Assembly (NCBI GenBank): GCA_964565615.1
Contig: CAZMFO010000006.1
Location: forward strand, 1 to 34,129
From: HK-STAS-PATE-36 sp964565615
GTDB taxonomy: Bacteria; Patescibacteriota; Saccharimonadia; Saccharimonadales; JAGQNJ01
Direction: 5' to 3'
Length of the DNA: 34,129 nucleotides
Below are positions 1 through 7,420 of the stretch, in pieces. Made by a program: the position numbers and the translations under genes. The notes beneath the pieces were generated by a model. That model did no database searches and was not told the origin of the DNA. It was given only the letters and a program-made list of their open reading frames with translations. Positions within the stretch are counted from its first letter, which is position 1. Each line of letters starts with the position of its first letter.

Positions 1-68
1 CAGAGGGATTCGAACCCACGACCTACGGTTTACAAAACCGTCGCTCTAACCAACTGAGCTATGCCGGC
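1..68 (-). tRNA. trnT(ugu): tRNA-Thr (anticodon UGU), 3' end cut by window
   Basis: Read on the minus strand, the sequence folds as a tRNA. The 5' acceptor strand GCCGGCA (68-62) is followed by a D-stem GCTC/GAGC. The anticodon stem ACGGT/ACCGT carries the loop TTTGTAA, whose anticodon TGT decodes ACA (Thr). A TTCGAAT T-loop follows. The molecule runs off the window, so only two bases of the 3' acceptor strand are seen, and both pair correctly with the 5' strand. The T-stem GTGGG/CCCTC contains a U50-U64 mismatch. No convincing promoter was found in the gap up to the TPR gene, so it may be co-transcribed with that gene or processed from its mRNA. Confidence 0.93.
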
Positions 69-145
69 ACTATAACAAATACTGCTTAGGTCAAAGCATT
101 CCAGCTTGCCAACTTGACCATAAAGAATTTTAACACAAACAGGGG

Positions 146-802
146 TTATATTACAACTCTACGCTTATGTCTGACCACGCGTTTTGGCTTTCCGCTTGGA
201 ACGACTAGCTTCTTTATTCGAGACTCTATGGCATCTGCCTCCTCTTGCCTGCCACGACTCTCGTATGCTCTATGTAGCAAAGTTAATGATTCTTTATTAG
301 GTTCTAGTTCTACTGCTTTTTCTAGCTCCAGAAACATCAGCTTGTCATTGCCTAGCTTGTCTTGAACTTTAGCGTAGGCGATATGTCTAGCAGCCAGAGT
401 GTCCTCTAGCTTTAAGGCTTGCTCAAAGGCGGCTCCTGCTTTGTCATAATGCTCAGTCTCGTAATATATTAACCCTAAATTATGAAGACTGGAAGGGGAG
501 GTTTCAATACTAGAGGCAATCTCAAAACAATCAATAGCATCTCTGTACTCTTTTTGCTTGGCGTACAAAATCCCTAATCTGTTATAAGCGGCGGCGTTCT
601 TTTCGTCGATTCGCAAAATTAACAACAAAGCTTTCTCTGCTCTCAAGAAGCGATTCTCTCGCATCCCTTGATGAGCTACGTCCCATAGCTTACTTAATCG
701 TCCAGTGAGTTTAGCCGGGAGCTGTACTATATCGCCTTCAAAATGATCAGCACTACGATAAGTTAAGAAACCAAATATGCCGAGAATTACTAGAGCAATC
801 AT
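146..802 (-). CDS. Membrane-anchored TPR-repeat protein
   Basis: This 218-residue protein begins with a short hydrophobic segment (about residues 1-15) that should act as a single N-terminal membrane anchor. Helical TPR repeats follow over about residues 35-195; consensus-like pieces such as AAAYNRLGILYAKQKEYRDA and LHNLGLIYYETEHYDKAGAA are visible. The C-terminal tail is strongly basic. TPR proteins usually serve as protein-interaction scaffolds; the partner cannot be told from sequence. It is the last protein gene of the leftward run, 13 bases after the delta-prime gene, with AAGG just before the ATG. An in-frame stop lies a few codons upstream, so this ATG is the only good start. Family is fairly certain; function unknown. 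Confidence 0.85.
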   Translation of the reverse strand: MIALVILGIFGFLTYRSADHFEGDIVQLPAKLTGRLSKLWDVAHQGMRENRFLRAEKALLLILRIDEKNAAAYNRLGILYAKQKEYRDAIDCFEIASSIETSPSSLHNLGLIYYETEHYDKAGAAFEQALKLEDTLAARHIAYAKVQDKLGNDKLMFLELEKAVELEPNKESLTLLHRAYESRGRQEEADAIESRIKKLVVPSGKPKRVVRHKRRVVI

Positions 803-815
803 CTGCCTTATTATA

Positions 816-1670
816 CTACATATCTAAAATTAGATTAGTCATTGTTAATTTGCTATTTGCTTTGTTATTTAAGTCGGCTATAGCGTCGGTTGAGATTTTG
901 TGGAGCTTGTGCCATTTAGCAATTTGTAATGACGAGCCGTTATGCTCTAGTGCTTGTTTAAAAGCCGAATAGCTAACGGTCTGCATAGCCTCCATAAAAA
1001 GCAGGGCGTTGTTTAATCTATTATTGTCAAGAGATGCCAGCTGGCTAAACTTATCTTGGGTTAAAAAAGTCTTGACTGCCAAAATCGCATCTAAAAGAGG
1101 GTGATCCTGATCGTCTAGTAAGGCAGAGATCAAGCCTACTCGGCCACATCCGATTAACAGAGCCTTGGTTATTGAATCTTTTGGGTGAGTGTCGGCAAAA
1201 TAATCATACACCTGTGTTGCCAGCGGATTTGCTACAGGTAACAACTGCAACCTAGACATTATTGTTGGCAACAGCTTTGCAGACGAATTTGATGTAAGAA
1301 TAATCATTATTTGCGGAGGAGGTTCCTCAATAATCTTCAGCAACGCATTTTGAGATTCTGCCTGCATTAAATGAGCATCTTCTATTATTACAATTCTACC
1401 GATTGGCATATTGTTTGTATCCTTCAACCGCAAAAAGGATCGAATCTTCCGTATCTCGTCAATTGAGATCGTCTTGTTTTCGTCTGCTTGAATAAATTTA
1501 ATATATTGACTTTCTATATTTGTGGTTTTTCTAAGCAAACGATGTGCAATATATTTGGCGACATAAAATTTTCCAAATCCTGTCGGTGCAATTATTCCGA
1601 GTGCGTGTGGTGGTTTATCTAAAACGCGTTTTATGGAGTTTTTTGTAAGTTCGCTCAATAGGATCTTCAT
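816..1670 (-). CDS. holB: DNA polymerase III delta-prime subunit (clamp loader)
   Basis: This 284-residue AAA+ protein resembles the delta-prime subunit of the clamp loader, which helps load the beta sliding clamp onto primed DNA. A Walker-A-like APTGFGKF (28-35) lacks the final Ser/Thr. A Walker-B region IVIIEDAHLM (94-102) is followed by SQNALLKIIEEPP, typical of HolB/DnaX proteins. The SRC sensor motif is present as SRL (139-141), keeping the arginine finger. The damaged P-loop fits a non-hydrolysing delta-prime better than DnaX, which would also carry a four-cysteine zinc module that is absent here. Its start overlaps the stop of the pseudouridine synthase gene by four bases (ATGA), which implies coupled translation. 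Confidence 0.82.
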   Translation of the reverse strand: MKILLSELTKNSIKRVLDKPPHALGIIAPTGFGKFYVAKYIAHRLLRKTTNIESQYIKFIQADENKTISIDEIRKIRSFLRLKDTNNMPIGRIVIIEDAHLMQAESQNALLKIIEEPPPQIMIILTSNSSAKLLPTIMSRLQLLPVANPLATQVYDYFADTHPKDSITKALLIGCGRVGLISALLDDQDHPLLDAILAVKTFLTQDKFSQLASLDNNRLNNALLFMEAMQTVSYSAFKQALEHNGSSLQIAKWHKLHKISTDAIADLNNKANSKLTMTNLILDM

Positions 1671-2521
1671 TGGCTCATTATATCCTTAAAATCCTTAGGA
1701 ACGATACTAGTAAATGCCTTTCTCTGGTTGCTAGGTAGAGTTAGCTCAAGCTGATGAGAATGTAGTAATAGTCGCTTGTATGGTGGACCGCCATATAGTG
1801 TATCACCAACTATTGGGTAGCCTAGTTGATTAAGATGGACTCTGATCTGGTGTGTTCGTCCTGTTTCTGGTTTAAGGATTAATTTTGCATAATTTTTGCT
1901 ATGTTCTACGATTTGATATTCTGTTGAGGCTACCCTGCCAGATGTATCCACCCTAAACAATTTTGGCTTAGTTGGATGACGCATAATGGGCATATCAATA
2001 ATTGCATGGTCTGGCTGAAGACCTGACTTAACTATGGCGACATATGTTTTCTTAACCTTCCTAAGTGAGAATTGCTTTTGTAGCCACTTTTGCGCCTCTG
2101 GATTTTTCGCACAAATCATTACGCCAGATGTCATTCTATCTAGCCGATGGACTATACCAGCTCTATTGCCCTCTATTCCTTGGACATTTTGAGAAATAAA
2201 GCTGGCTACGGTTTGTTCAGAGTTAAACGCGCCCTTGCTATGAGTCAAAATACCCTTTGGTTTATCAATAACAAGGCAATCTAAGTCTTCGTATAATATC
2301 GGTATGTCAATTTTTGGGTACTCCAAAGATTCGCTATCATCAACCTCTATTTGGTCTCCTATTTTAACCTTATATCCCGCTTTTTGTGGTGATTGATTAA
2401 CAGTAACTTTCCCGTCATCAATAAATTTACGGAGTTGACTTCTGCTTATATTAGGCAAGTATCTTTGGAGGGCGATATCAAGCCTTACGCTAGTGTTTTC
2501 GTTATATTCTATTATCTTCAT
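1667..2521 (-). CDS. RluA-family 23S rRNA pseudouridine synthase (RluD-like)
   Basis: This 284-residue enzyme would isomerise uridine to pseudouridine, most likely in 23S rRNA. An N-terminal S4 RNA-binding domain (about residues 13-60, SRSQLRKFIDDGKVTVNQ) precedes the catalytic domain. The signature HRLDRMTSG at 125-133 contains the catalytic aspartate (Asp128), and RTHQIRVHL lies in the C-terminal part. The S4 domain and domain order match RluD/RluC types, but the exact target uridines cannot be assigned from sequence. The gene ends with TGA, direct evidence that UGA is a stop codon here. It follows a 50-codon ORF by 13 bases and overlaps holB by four. Confidence 0.93.
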   Translation of the reverse strand: MKIIEYNENTSVRLDIALQRYLPNISRSQLRKFIDDGKVTVNQSPQKAGYKVKIGDQIEVDDSESLEYPKIDIPILYEDLDCLVIDKPKGILTHSKGAFNSEQTVASFISQNVQGIEGNRAGIVHRLDRMTSGVMICAKNPEAQKWLQKQFSLRKVKKTYVAIVKSGLQPDHAIIDMPIMRHPTKPKLFRVDTSGRVASTEYQIVEHSKNYAKLILKPETGRTHQIRVHLNQLGYPIVGDTLYGGPPYKRLLLHSHQLELTLPSNQRKAFTSIVPKDFKDIMSQ

Positions 2522-2534
2522 TAACTTCTAGATC

Positions 2535-2687
2535 TCAACATTCAACTCTCACTAGCTCATTATTATATGCTCTGTGTGTCGTGTCGTCTTCCGTCTGTGA
2601 AGTGATATATCTTTCTATGGGCGGTAATAGTTGTCTGGTTTGTTTTACGGCACGAGGCAGGCCTCTTATTCTAATAGTTTCAGACAT
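2535..2687 (-). CDS. Small ORF, 50 residues, coupled to trpS
   Basis: This 50-codon reading frame fills the gap between trpS and the pseudouridine synthase gene. Its ATG overlaps the trpS TAA by one base (TAATG), the same junction seen between many certain gene pairs here. A purine-rich GAGAAG lies about nine bases upstream. It ends in TGA 13 bases before the next start. The predicted peptide begins MSETIRIRGLPRAVKQTRQ, is rich in Arg, Thr and Glu, has no membrane segment and resembles nothing I recognise. The amphipathic IRIRGLPRAVKQ start could bind RNA, but that is a guess. Junction geometry supports a real gene; conservation is untested. Confidence 0.5.
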   Translation of the reverse strand: MSETIRIRGLPRAVKQTRQLLPPIERYITSQTEDDTTHRAYNNELVRVEC

Positions 2688-3718
2688 TATTCTATTCTTC
2701 TCAGCCCAACAGCTTTCTGGAGCTTAAGTAGCGTGTTGCTTGCCTGTTCACCCATCAATTTTTCTGATTCTTGAAGTTTGCTGATTAACTTTTTCTCGTC
2801 AACTGTCTTTAGTTTATTCTGAAGATTTGTTAAAAACTGCCTTATTTGTTCGGCCACATCTCGCTTCAGATCGCCATATTTTGTTTGTCCCTCGTATTGT
2901 TTAATAACCGAACTTAAGTCTTTACCTAGCAACAGGGCTTGTATTTGTAATAAATTACTAATACCGGGCTGTTTATGGATATCGTACTGAACATTGTTGA
3001 AGCTATCTGTCGTAGAGCCCATAATTTTATTGTAAGCGAGCTCTGGATCGTCACTCAAAAAAATTACTCCCTTGCCAGTAGCGTCTGATTTGCTCATTTT
3101 TTTAGAGGGATCATACAAATCTTTAATTCTGAGGCCTTGATCTTTACCGAAAAGCTGATGTTGCTTCAAAACCGGTTCTGGCACAGTAAAAATTTGCCCA
3201 AACCGATTGTTGATTCTGCTAGCAATATCTCGAGTAAACTCTAAATGTTGTGACTGATCATCGCCGACCGGCACATACATAGCACCATACAATAGAATGT
3301 CCGATGCCATTAAAACGGGGTAATCAAATAAACCAACAGAAACATTCTGTTTACCAGATGATTTCTCTTTAAACTGAGTCATACGAGACATTTCTCCGAA
3401 GCCTGTAAAATTATTAAGAATTATTGTTAGCTCACTATGAGCAGGAATAAAGCTCTGACGATACAAGTAAACATTTGGGTTGTTGATTGGCAAACCAGAG
3501 GCGACAAACATTTTTAATGTACTTAATGTTTGGTCATAAAGCTTCTGGTAATCAATTTCGGTAGTAAAACTATGTAGATCGGGTACAAACAAGTTAATCT
3601 GGTAGCCCTTAGAAAATTTGTTGGCCATATCAATAATCGGCAAAATTGCGCCAAAGTAATTACCAATTTGAGGCTCTTCGTTAGATCGTATCCCTGTTAA
3701 TATAACCTTATTTTTCAT
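2687..3718 (-). CDS. trpS: Tryptophanyl-tRNA synthetase
   Basis: This class I aminoacyl-tRNA synthetase charges tRNA-Trp with tryptophan. The protein has 343 residues, a normal length. The HIGH-type signature appears as PQIGNYFGA (16-24), the tryptophan/ATP site region as VGDDQSQHLEFTRDIA, and KMSKS is exact at 207-211. It is translated after a 67-residue unknown gene. A perfect TATAAT (3731-3736) sits 12 bases before the ATG with no clear -35 and no Shine-Dalgarno, so a nearly leaderless transcript is possible in addition to read-through from upstream. The stop codon overlaps the start of the 50-codon ORF. Confidence 0.97.
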   Translation of the reverse strand: MKNKVILTGIRSNEEPQIGNYFGAILPIIDMANKFSKGYQINLFVPDLHSFTTEIDYQKLYDQTLSTLKMFVASGLPINNPNVYLYRQSFIPAHSELTIILNNFTGFGEMSRMTQFKEKSSGKQNVSVGLFDYPVLMASDILLYGAMYVPVGDDQSQHLEFTRDIASRINNRFGQIFTVPEPVLKQHQLFGKDQGLRIKDLYDPSKKMSKSDATGKGVIFLSDDPELAYNKIMGSTTDSFNNVQYDIHKQPGISNLLQIQALLLGKDLSSVIKQYEGQTKYGDLKRDVAEQIRQFLTNLQNKLKTVDEKKLISKLQESEKLMGEQASNTLLKLQKAVGLRRIE

Positions 3719-3730
3719 AGCTTAATTGAT

Positions 3731-3736
3731 ATTATA
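3731..3736 (-). promoter_or_regulatory. Candidate -10 box for trpS
   Basis: A perfect TATAAT on the minus strand lies between the 67-residue gene and trpS. Initiation about seven bases downstream would give a 5' leader of only about five bases. No good -35 box is visible at the usual distance, so this is a tentative call. Confidence 0.3.
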
Positions 3737-3743
3737 CATTGCT

Positions 3744-3947
3744 TTAGGCAAAATATGGTATTGGAGATTGAGAAGATTCGTAGCGTAATTGTCCAGCCTT
3801 CCGACCTTCGAGTTTCTGTTGTTCAATGGCCTTAATAATTACTACTAACTCGGTTACAAATTGTTCTGGCGATCTACTATCAAGTGGATCAATTTCTATT
3901 TTATGAGTTCTTAAAATTTCTAATGCAGTGTGTTTATCTAGCTCCAT
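3744..3947 (-). CDS. Hypothetical protein, 67 residues
   Basis: This short gene has a strong Shine-Dalgarno (AAGGAG) seven bases before its ATG and lies directly after the intrinsic terminator of the alpha-type operon. The product starts MELDKHTALEILRTHKIEID. It looks like a soluble mostly helical protein, with a helix around residues 28-50 (EQFVTELVVIIKAIEQQ) followed by a basic stretch. I do not recognise the family. It heads the unit that continues into trpS, the pseudouridine synthase gene and holB. The good ribosome binding site and compact context make a real gene likely; function is unknown. Confidence 0.72.
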   Translation of the reverse strand: MELDKHTALEILRTHKIEIDPLDSRSPEQFVTELVVIIKAIEQQKLEGRKAGQLRYESSQSPIPYFA

Positions 3948-3966
3948 AATTTCTCCTTATCAAATT

Positions 3967-3988
3967 AAAAAACCGCCTCGTGGCGGTT
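3967..3988 (-). terminator. Intrinsic terminator after rpsI (possible attenuator)
   Basis: The minus strand reads AACCGCC-ACGA-GGCGGTT followed by TTTT, a seven-base-pair GC-rich stem with a tetraloop and a U-tract. It lies 157 bases beyond rpsI and 19 bases before the next gene's ATG. It should end transcripts of the infA-to-rpsI unit. Because a candidate promoter lies upstream of it (4099-4127), it could also act as an attenuator for the gene set that follows. Confidence 0.88.
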
Positions 3989-4008
3989 AAATTGTTATTC
4001 TTTACTTG

Positions 4009-4041
4009 CTACTTTCTAATGCGTACTTTTACAACCGCCAT
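4009..4041 (-). other. Possible 10-codon leader ORF with antiterminator segment
   Basis: A tiny frame, ATG to TAG, would encode MAVVKVRIRK between the candidate promoter and the terminator. Its start contains TGGCGGTT (4040-4033), which is complementary to the 5' arm of the terminator stem and could form an eight-pair alternative hairpin. No good Shine-Dalgarno precedes it, so translation is doubtful. Confidence 0.25.
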
Positions 4042-4098
4042 TTTATAAGGCTTAAACCAAAAATAAAACTGTTGAATAAACTTTTGCATAACAATAGC

Positions 4099-4127
4099 AA
4101 GATACTCCAATCTATTCTAAAAGTCAA
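4099..4127 (-). promoter_or_regulatory. Candidate sigma-70 promoter upstream of 67-aa gene/trpS
   Basis: On the minus strand TTGACT (4127-4122) and TATCTT (4104-4099) are separated by 17 bases. It lies in the long 3' region after rpsI and before the terminator, so any transcript must pass the terminator to reach the downstream genes. Confidence 0.45.
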
Positions 4128-4145
4128 GAGAAATCAAAAAATGTT

Positions 4146-4544
4146 TTATCGTTTAGTAAATTGTCTTTGTTTTCTAGCGCCCTTAAGCCCAAACTTCTTT
4201 CGTTCTTTTTCCCTTGGGTCTCTACCTAGTAGCTCGGCTCTTCTTAGCGTGCTCTTAAGATCGCTATTCATTATAGCTAAGGCTCGAGAAATTGCTAAAC
4301 AGATGGCGTCCGCCTGACCGCAGTGTCCTCCACCAGACACTTTAGCACTAACATTGTACTTATTGATTTGCTCTAATGCTATAAATGGCTTCTGCAACTC
4401 TGCAAGGAGTGTTTTACTGCCCGCAAAGTAATCCTCTGTCGTTTTATCGTTTATCGTAATGGATCCCTGACCTTTTGTAATGCGGACTCGTGCAGTTGAA
4501 CTCTTTCGGCGTCCTAGTGCATAATAGTAATTCTCTTTTGACAT
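4146..4544 (-). CDS. rpsI: 30S ribosomal protein uS9
   Basis: Small-subunit protein S9 (132 residues), whose C-terminal tail reaches the ribosomal P site. The N-terminal YYALGRRKSSTARVRI, the central VSGGGHCGQADAICLAISRA and the C-terminal end QFTKR match the family; the terminal Lys-Arg that contacts P-site tRNA is kept. Its ATG overlaps the rplM TAA by one base (TAATG), and AAGGAAG serves as ribosome binding site. It is the last gene of the operon before the terminator at 3967-3988. Confidence 0.98.
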   Translation of the reverse strand: MSKENYYYALGRRKSSTARVRITKGQGSITINDKTTEDYFAGSKTLLAELQKPFIALEQINKYNVSAKVSGGGHCGQADAICLAISRALAIMNSDLKSTLRRAELLGRDPREKERKKFGLKGARKQRQFTKR

Positions 4545-4984
4545 TATCTAGCTTCCTTAACTTTAATTTGCTTAGGTTTTTGTGCAGTATGTTGATGCTG
4601 ATCGTCTTTGTAAACCTTCAATCTAGCTAATCTCGCTGGCCTCAACTTGTTGGCCGAAATCATACCTCTAACTGCGTGAACAATTACTTGAGTAGAGTCT
4701 TGCTCCAGCTTGTCGTTTAAAGTAGCCTCTTTTATACCACCAGGGTAACCACTATGACGATAATAGCGTTTATCTGTTAGCTTTTTGCCTGTTACTTGCA
4801 AATTGTTGCTGTTAATAACTATAACATAATCTCCGCAATCAATATGTGGCGTGTATTGCGTTTTTAATTTACCAGAAAGCAGGTCGGCAACTTGAGTTGC
4901 TAATCTTCCTAGTGTGGTCTGGCTAGCATCTATAATATACCACTGTCGAGTAACATCTGTAGGTTTTGCGCTATAGGTCTTCAT
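4544..4984 (-). CDS. rplM: 50S ribosomal protein uL13
   Basis: Large-subunit protein L13, 146 residues. Family landmarks are the N-terminal WYIIDASQTTLGRLATQVA, the GDYVIVINS segment, the KRYYRHSGYPGG motif and VRGMISANKLRPARLARLKV. L13 assembles early on 23S rRNA. It follows rplQ with a one-base gap and overlaps rpsI by one base, the rplM-rpsI pairing common in bacteria; here the pair is fused to the end of the alpha operon. The C-terminus ends in a short Gln/His/Lys-rich tail. Confidence 0.98.
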   Translation of the reverse strand: MKTYSAKPTDVTRQWYIIDASQTTLGRLATQVADLLSGKLKTQYTPHIDCGDYVIVINSNNLQVTGKKLTDKRYYRHSGYPGGIKEATLNDKLEQDSTQVIVHAVRGMISANKLRPARLARLKVYKDDQHQHTAQKPKQIKVKEAR

Positions 4985-4985
4985 T

Positions 4986-5432
4986 TTATTTAGCCTCTAC
5001 TTTCTTAGCTTTTTCAACTTTTGCGGTTTTTTTGGGAGTCTCACTTTTGCTATCTTGCTTATCTTTGGTTGAGAGATCATCAACAAAGCTGACTCGTGCT
5101 AGCTGGGCATTGTCGCCTCGTCGTGAGCGAGTGCGTTCAATTCGCAAATAGCCACTTTGTCGCTGTGTCAAACTTGGAGCAATAGAATCAATCAATTTAT
5201 TAGCGGATTCTTTAGTCATTAATCTGCTAACAATCAAGCGACGATTATGAAGATCGCCTATCTTTGCTTTAGTAATTAGCTTTTCTACATACGGTACTAA
5301 CTCTTTTGCTTTAGGCAATGTTGTTTCAATAGTTTCCATTAGTATTAAAGAATCTGCTAAACCTTTGATAAGTGCAGAGCGCTGATCTCGTTCTCGTCCA
5401 AATTTTCGACCTGAATATCCGTGTCGGTGCAT
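4986..5432 (-). CDS. rplQ: 50S ribosomal protein bL17 with charged tail
   Basis: Protein L17 near the peptide exit tunnel. The first 115 residues are typical: MHRHGYSGRKFGRERDQRSA, then ADSLILMETIETTLPKAKE, VEKLITKAK and SGYLRIERTRSRRGDNA. A C-terminal extension of about 30 residues is made almost entirely of Lys, Ser, Glu, Thr and Ala (for example SKSETPKKTAKVEKAKK) and is likely disordered. Similar tails occur on L22 and L23 in this window. It lies two bases after rpoA and one base before rplM. Confidence 0.97.
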   Translation of the reverse strand: MHRHGYSGRKFGRERDQRSALIKGLADSLILMETIETTLPKAKELVPYVEKLITKAKIGDLHNRRLIVSRLMTKESANKLIDSIAPSLTQRQSGYLRIERTRSRRGDNAQLARVSFVDDLSTKDKQDSKSETPKKTAKVEKAKKVEAK

Positions 5433-5434
5433 TG

Positions 5435-6373
5435 TTAAATCTCCAGCTCTGCCAATTTATCTTTTACTTCGTTTAGCGCTTTGGCACCAAACCCTTTTAA
5501 ATCTCGTAGCTCACTATCACCCAATCCTAGTAAGTCCTTTAGAGTATGAATATCGTTGTTAACAAGAGCGTTGCTAGTTCTAGCTGATAGGTTTAAATCC
5601 TCAATTGGGGTCATTAATTCTGGACTTTCTTCAACCTCGCTAATTTCAGTTTCTTTTTCGGTTGTTAGGCTTGGAGTTGCTTCTACTCTAGTTTGTCCGG
5701 CAAGTGCTGTATATTGGTTCACCAAAATTGCTGAGGCCTCCTCAAAAGCATCTTTAGGGCTAATTGAGCCGTCAGTATCAATGACTAAAATTAACTTGTC
5801 TAGATCGGTCATTTGACCAACGCGAGTGTTTTCTACTTTATATCTCACTCGTTGAACAGGGCTAAACACCGCGTCAACCGCAATCATATCGCTAGACTTT
5901 CGGTGAGCAGTCTCATCAACAGGACGATACCCACGCCCTGTTTCTACTGTAATTTCTATATTAACACTAGCCTTAGGGTCGTCTATGTGGCAAACTATAT
6001 GTTCTGGATTAACGACCTCCACATCTGCATTTAACTTAATGTCTTTAGCGGTAACAGGACCCTTGCCAGATTTGCTAATTGTCAAAACTTGAGGTTCTGA
6101 AGAGTAAATCTTAAAGCGAAGTCCTTTTATAGCAAGCATAATATCAATAACATCTTCCTTGACACCGGGTACAGTAGTAAATTCGTGTGTTACTCCTTCT
6201 ACCCTAAATCCTGTAACTGCTCCTCCAGCTATACTAGATAGTAAAACTCGGCGAAGACTATTGCCTAATGTCATCCCATAACCAGTATGTAGTGGTTCTA
6301 TAGTAAATGTAGCGCTATTTGTAGATTCTTCGTTTACACTAACGACTCCCGGTATGTAAATATTTTTTGACAT
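5435..6373 (-). CDS. rpoA: RNA polymerase alpha subunit
   Basis: This 312-residue subunit dimerises to start RNA polymerase assembly and contacts upstream DNA and activators. The N-terminal domain shows FTIEPLHTGYGMTLGNSLRR and VLLSSIAGGAVTGFRVEGV. A flexible Glu/Thr-rich linker (about residues 228-255) leads to the C-terminal domain. In that domain the DNA-binding residues matching E. coli Arg265 and Asn268 are present in SARTSNAL, as are those matching Lys298 and Glu302 in FGAKALNEVKD, so UP-element binding looks intact. A near-perfect Shine-Dalgarno AAGGAGG precedes the ATG. It lies 11 bases after rpsD. Confidence 0.98.
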   Translation of the reverse strand: MSKNIYIPGVVSVNEESTNSATFTIEPLHTGYGMTLGNSLRRVLLSSIAGGAVTGFRVEGVTHEFTTVPGVKEDVIDIMLAIKGLRFKIYSSEPQVLTISKSGKGPVTAKDIKLNADVEVVNPEHIVCHIDDPKASVNIEITVETGRGYRPVDETAHRKSSDMIAVDAVFSPVQRVRYKVENTRVGQMTDLDKLILVIDTDGSISPKDAFEEASAILVNQYTALAGQTRVEATPSLTTEKETEISEVEESPELMTPIEDLNLSARTSNALVNNDIHTLKDLLGLGDSELRDLKGFGAKALNEVKDKLAELEI

Positions 6374-6384
6374 TCTTTGCCTCC

Positions 6385-7002
6385 TTAGCGTGAGTAGTAC
6401 TCAACAATTAATTGTTCTTTTATATCTGGTTCAACTTCGTCACGAGTTGGTAAACCCTTAACGCTGACTTCAAACTTCTTACGGTTGACAGTTAGCCACG
6501 ATGCCTCGCTGTCTTCTCCATTGGGACTTAAATCATCTATGTTCTTAAAATATGCGTTATTCGTACTTACTTCTCTTAACGAGATTTTATCACCAATGTT
6601 TACTCTTATTGAAGGTATATCTACGCGACGGCCATTCAGCAAAAAATGTCCATGAGTTACTAGCTGTCTGGCAGAGCGTCTGCTAACCGCAAACCCACTC
6701 CGATAAATAACATTATCTAATCGGCGCTCTAAAAATAACAATAGTTGTTCGCCAGACTGACCTTCCGTACGGTTAGCTTCTGTCATTAACTTTCGAAACT
6801 GTCTTTCAAGCAAACCATAAAGTCGCTTAACTTTTTGCTTCTCGCGTAACTGAATAGCATATTGGCTTGGTTTGTTACGGCTGTTTCGGCCACCAGGATT
6901 TGCCGGTACTGATCTTTTGACTAACGCTTTATGCGCTTTAGGGTGAAGCGCGTAGCCCTCACGACGACTCATCTTAACTATTGGTTGTAAATCTCTTGCC
7001 AT
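6385..7002 (-). CDS. rpsD: 30S ribosomal protein uS4, zinc-free type
   Basis: Small-subunit assembly-initiating protein S4. I place the start at the ATG at 7000-7002, giving MARDLQPIVKMSRREG and 205 residues, the usual length; it lies four bases after the rpsK stop with GAAGGGC upstream. An in-frame ATG at 7065 would add 21 residues overlapping rpsK and is unlikely. The S4 RNA-binding domain is visible in ERRLDNVIYRSGF and RQLVTHGHFLLNGRRVDIPS. The N-terminal Cys residues of zinc-binding S4 proteins are absent (LQPIVKMSRREG), so this is the C-minus form. Confidence 0.96.
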   Translation of the reverse strand: MARDLQPIVKMSRREGYALHPKAHKALVKRSVPANPGGRNSRNKPSQYAIQLREKQKVKRLYGLLERQFRKLMTEANRTEGQSGEQLLLFLERRLDNVIYRSGFAVSRRSARQLVTHGHFLLNGRRVDIPSIRVNIGDKISLREVSTNNAYFKNIDDLSPNGEDSEASWLTVNRKKFEVSVKGLPTRDEVEPDIKEQLIVEYYSR

Positions 7003-7006
7003 TTTA

Positions 7007-7402
7007 CTATGCCCTTCGTGCCTTCTTTGGTCTAACACCACCATGCGGTGCTGTTGTAACATCAATTAGTTTTTCAACCTTAACATCCATAGTACTCAAA
7101 ACACGAACTATGGCATCTCGCCCAAGACCTATGCCCTTTATGTATACATCTACTTTGCTTAAACCGTGTAACTGCTTGACTGATTGTGTAGCTTTCTCGG
7201 CGGCTACCTGTGCTGCATAGGCGGTACCCTTTTTTGAACCACGGAACCCGCAACCACCAGCACTTGCGTAGGTTAAAGCACCACCTTTGCTATCTGTAAA
7301 AGTGATGATTGTATTGTTAAATGTAGCAAGTACATGAACTTGCCCATAGGGAACGGACCTTTTGATCTTCTTTTTCTTGGTAGGTGTAGTGCTTTCTGTC
7401 AT
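7007..7402 (-). CDS. rpsK: 30S ribosomal protein uS11
   Basis: Protein S11 of the platform near the mRNA exit, 131 residues. Diagnostic stretches are GQVHVLATFNNTIITFTDS, ASAGGCGFRGSKKGTAYAAQ, VYIKGIGLGRDAIVRVL and the C-terminal TTAPHGGVRPKKARRA. The N-terminal tail is Thr/Lys-rich. It follows rpsM by 18 bases with GGGAG upstream of the ATG and precedes rpsD by four bases. Order rpsM-rpsK-rpsD-rpoA-rplQ is the classic alpha operon. Confidence 0.98.
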   Translation of the reverse strand: MTESTTPTKKKKIKRSVPYGQVHVLATFNNTIITFTDSKGGALTYASAGGCGFRGSKKGTAYAAQVAAEKATQSVKQLHGLSKVDVYIKGIGLGRDAIVRVLSTMDVKVEKLIDVTTAPHGGVRPKKARRA

Positions 7403-7420
7403 TATAATAAATCTCCCATA

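Noticed and set aside
69..119. Promoter for tRNA-Thr (TTGACC with TATAGT) and inverted repeat GGTCAA/TTGACC
   Set aside because: The boxes are only 13 bases apart, the -10 touches the tRNA and the repeat has no T-tract, so neither promoter nor terminator is supported.
4006..4317. Plus-strand frame of 103 codons
   Set aside because: It lies mostly opposite rpsI, has no ribosome binding site and is rich in Leu/Phe/Ser as expected of an antisense shadow.
7003..7065. Longer N-terminus for rpsD
   Set aside because: The extra 21 residues overlap rpsK and do not resemble S4; the ATG at 7002 gives the typical MAR start, the normal length and a better-placed ribosome binding site.
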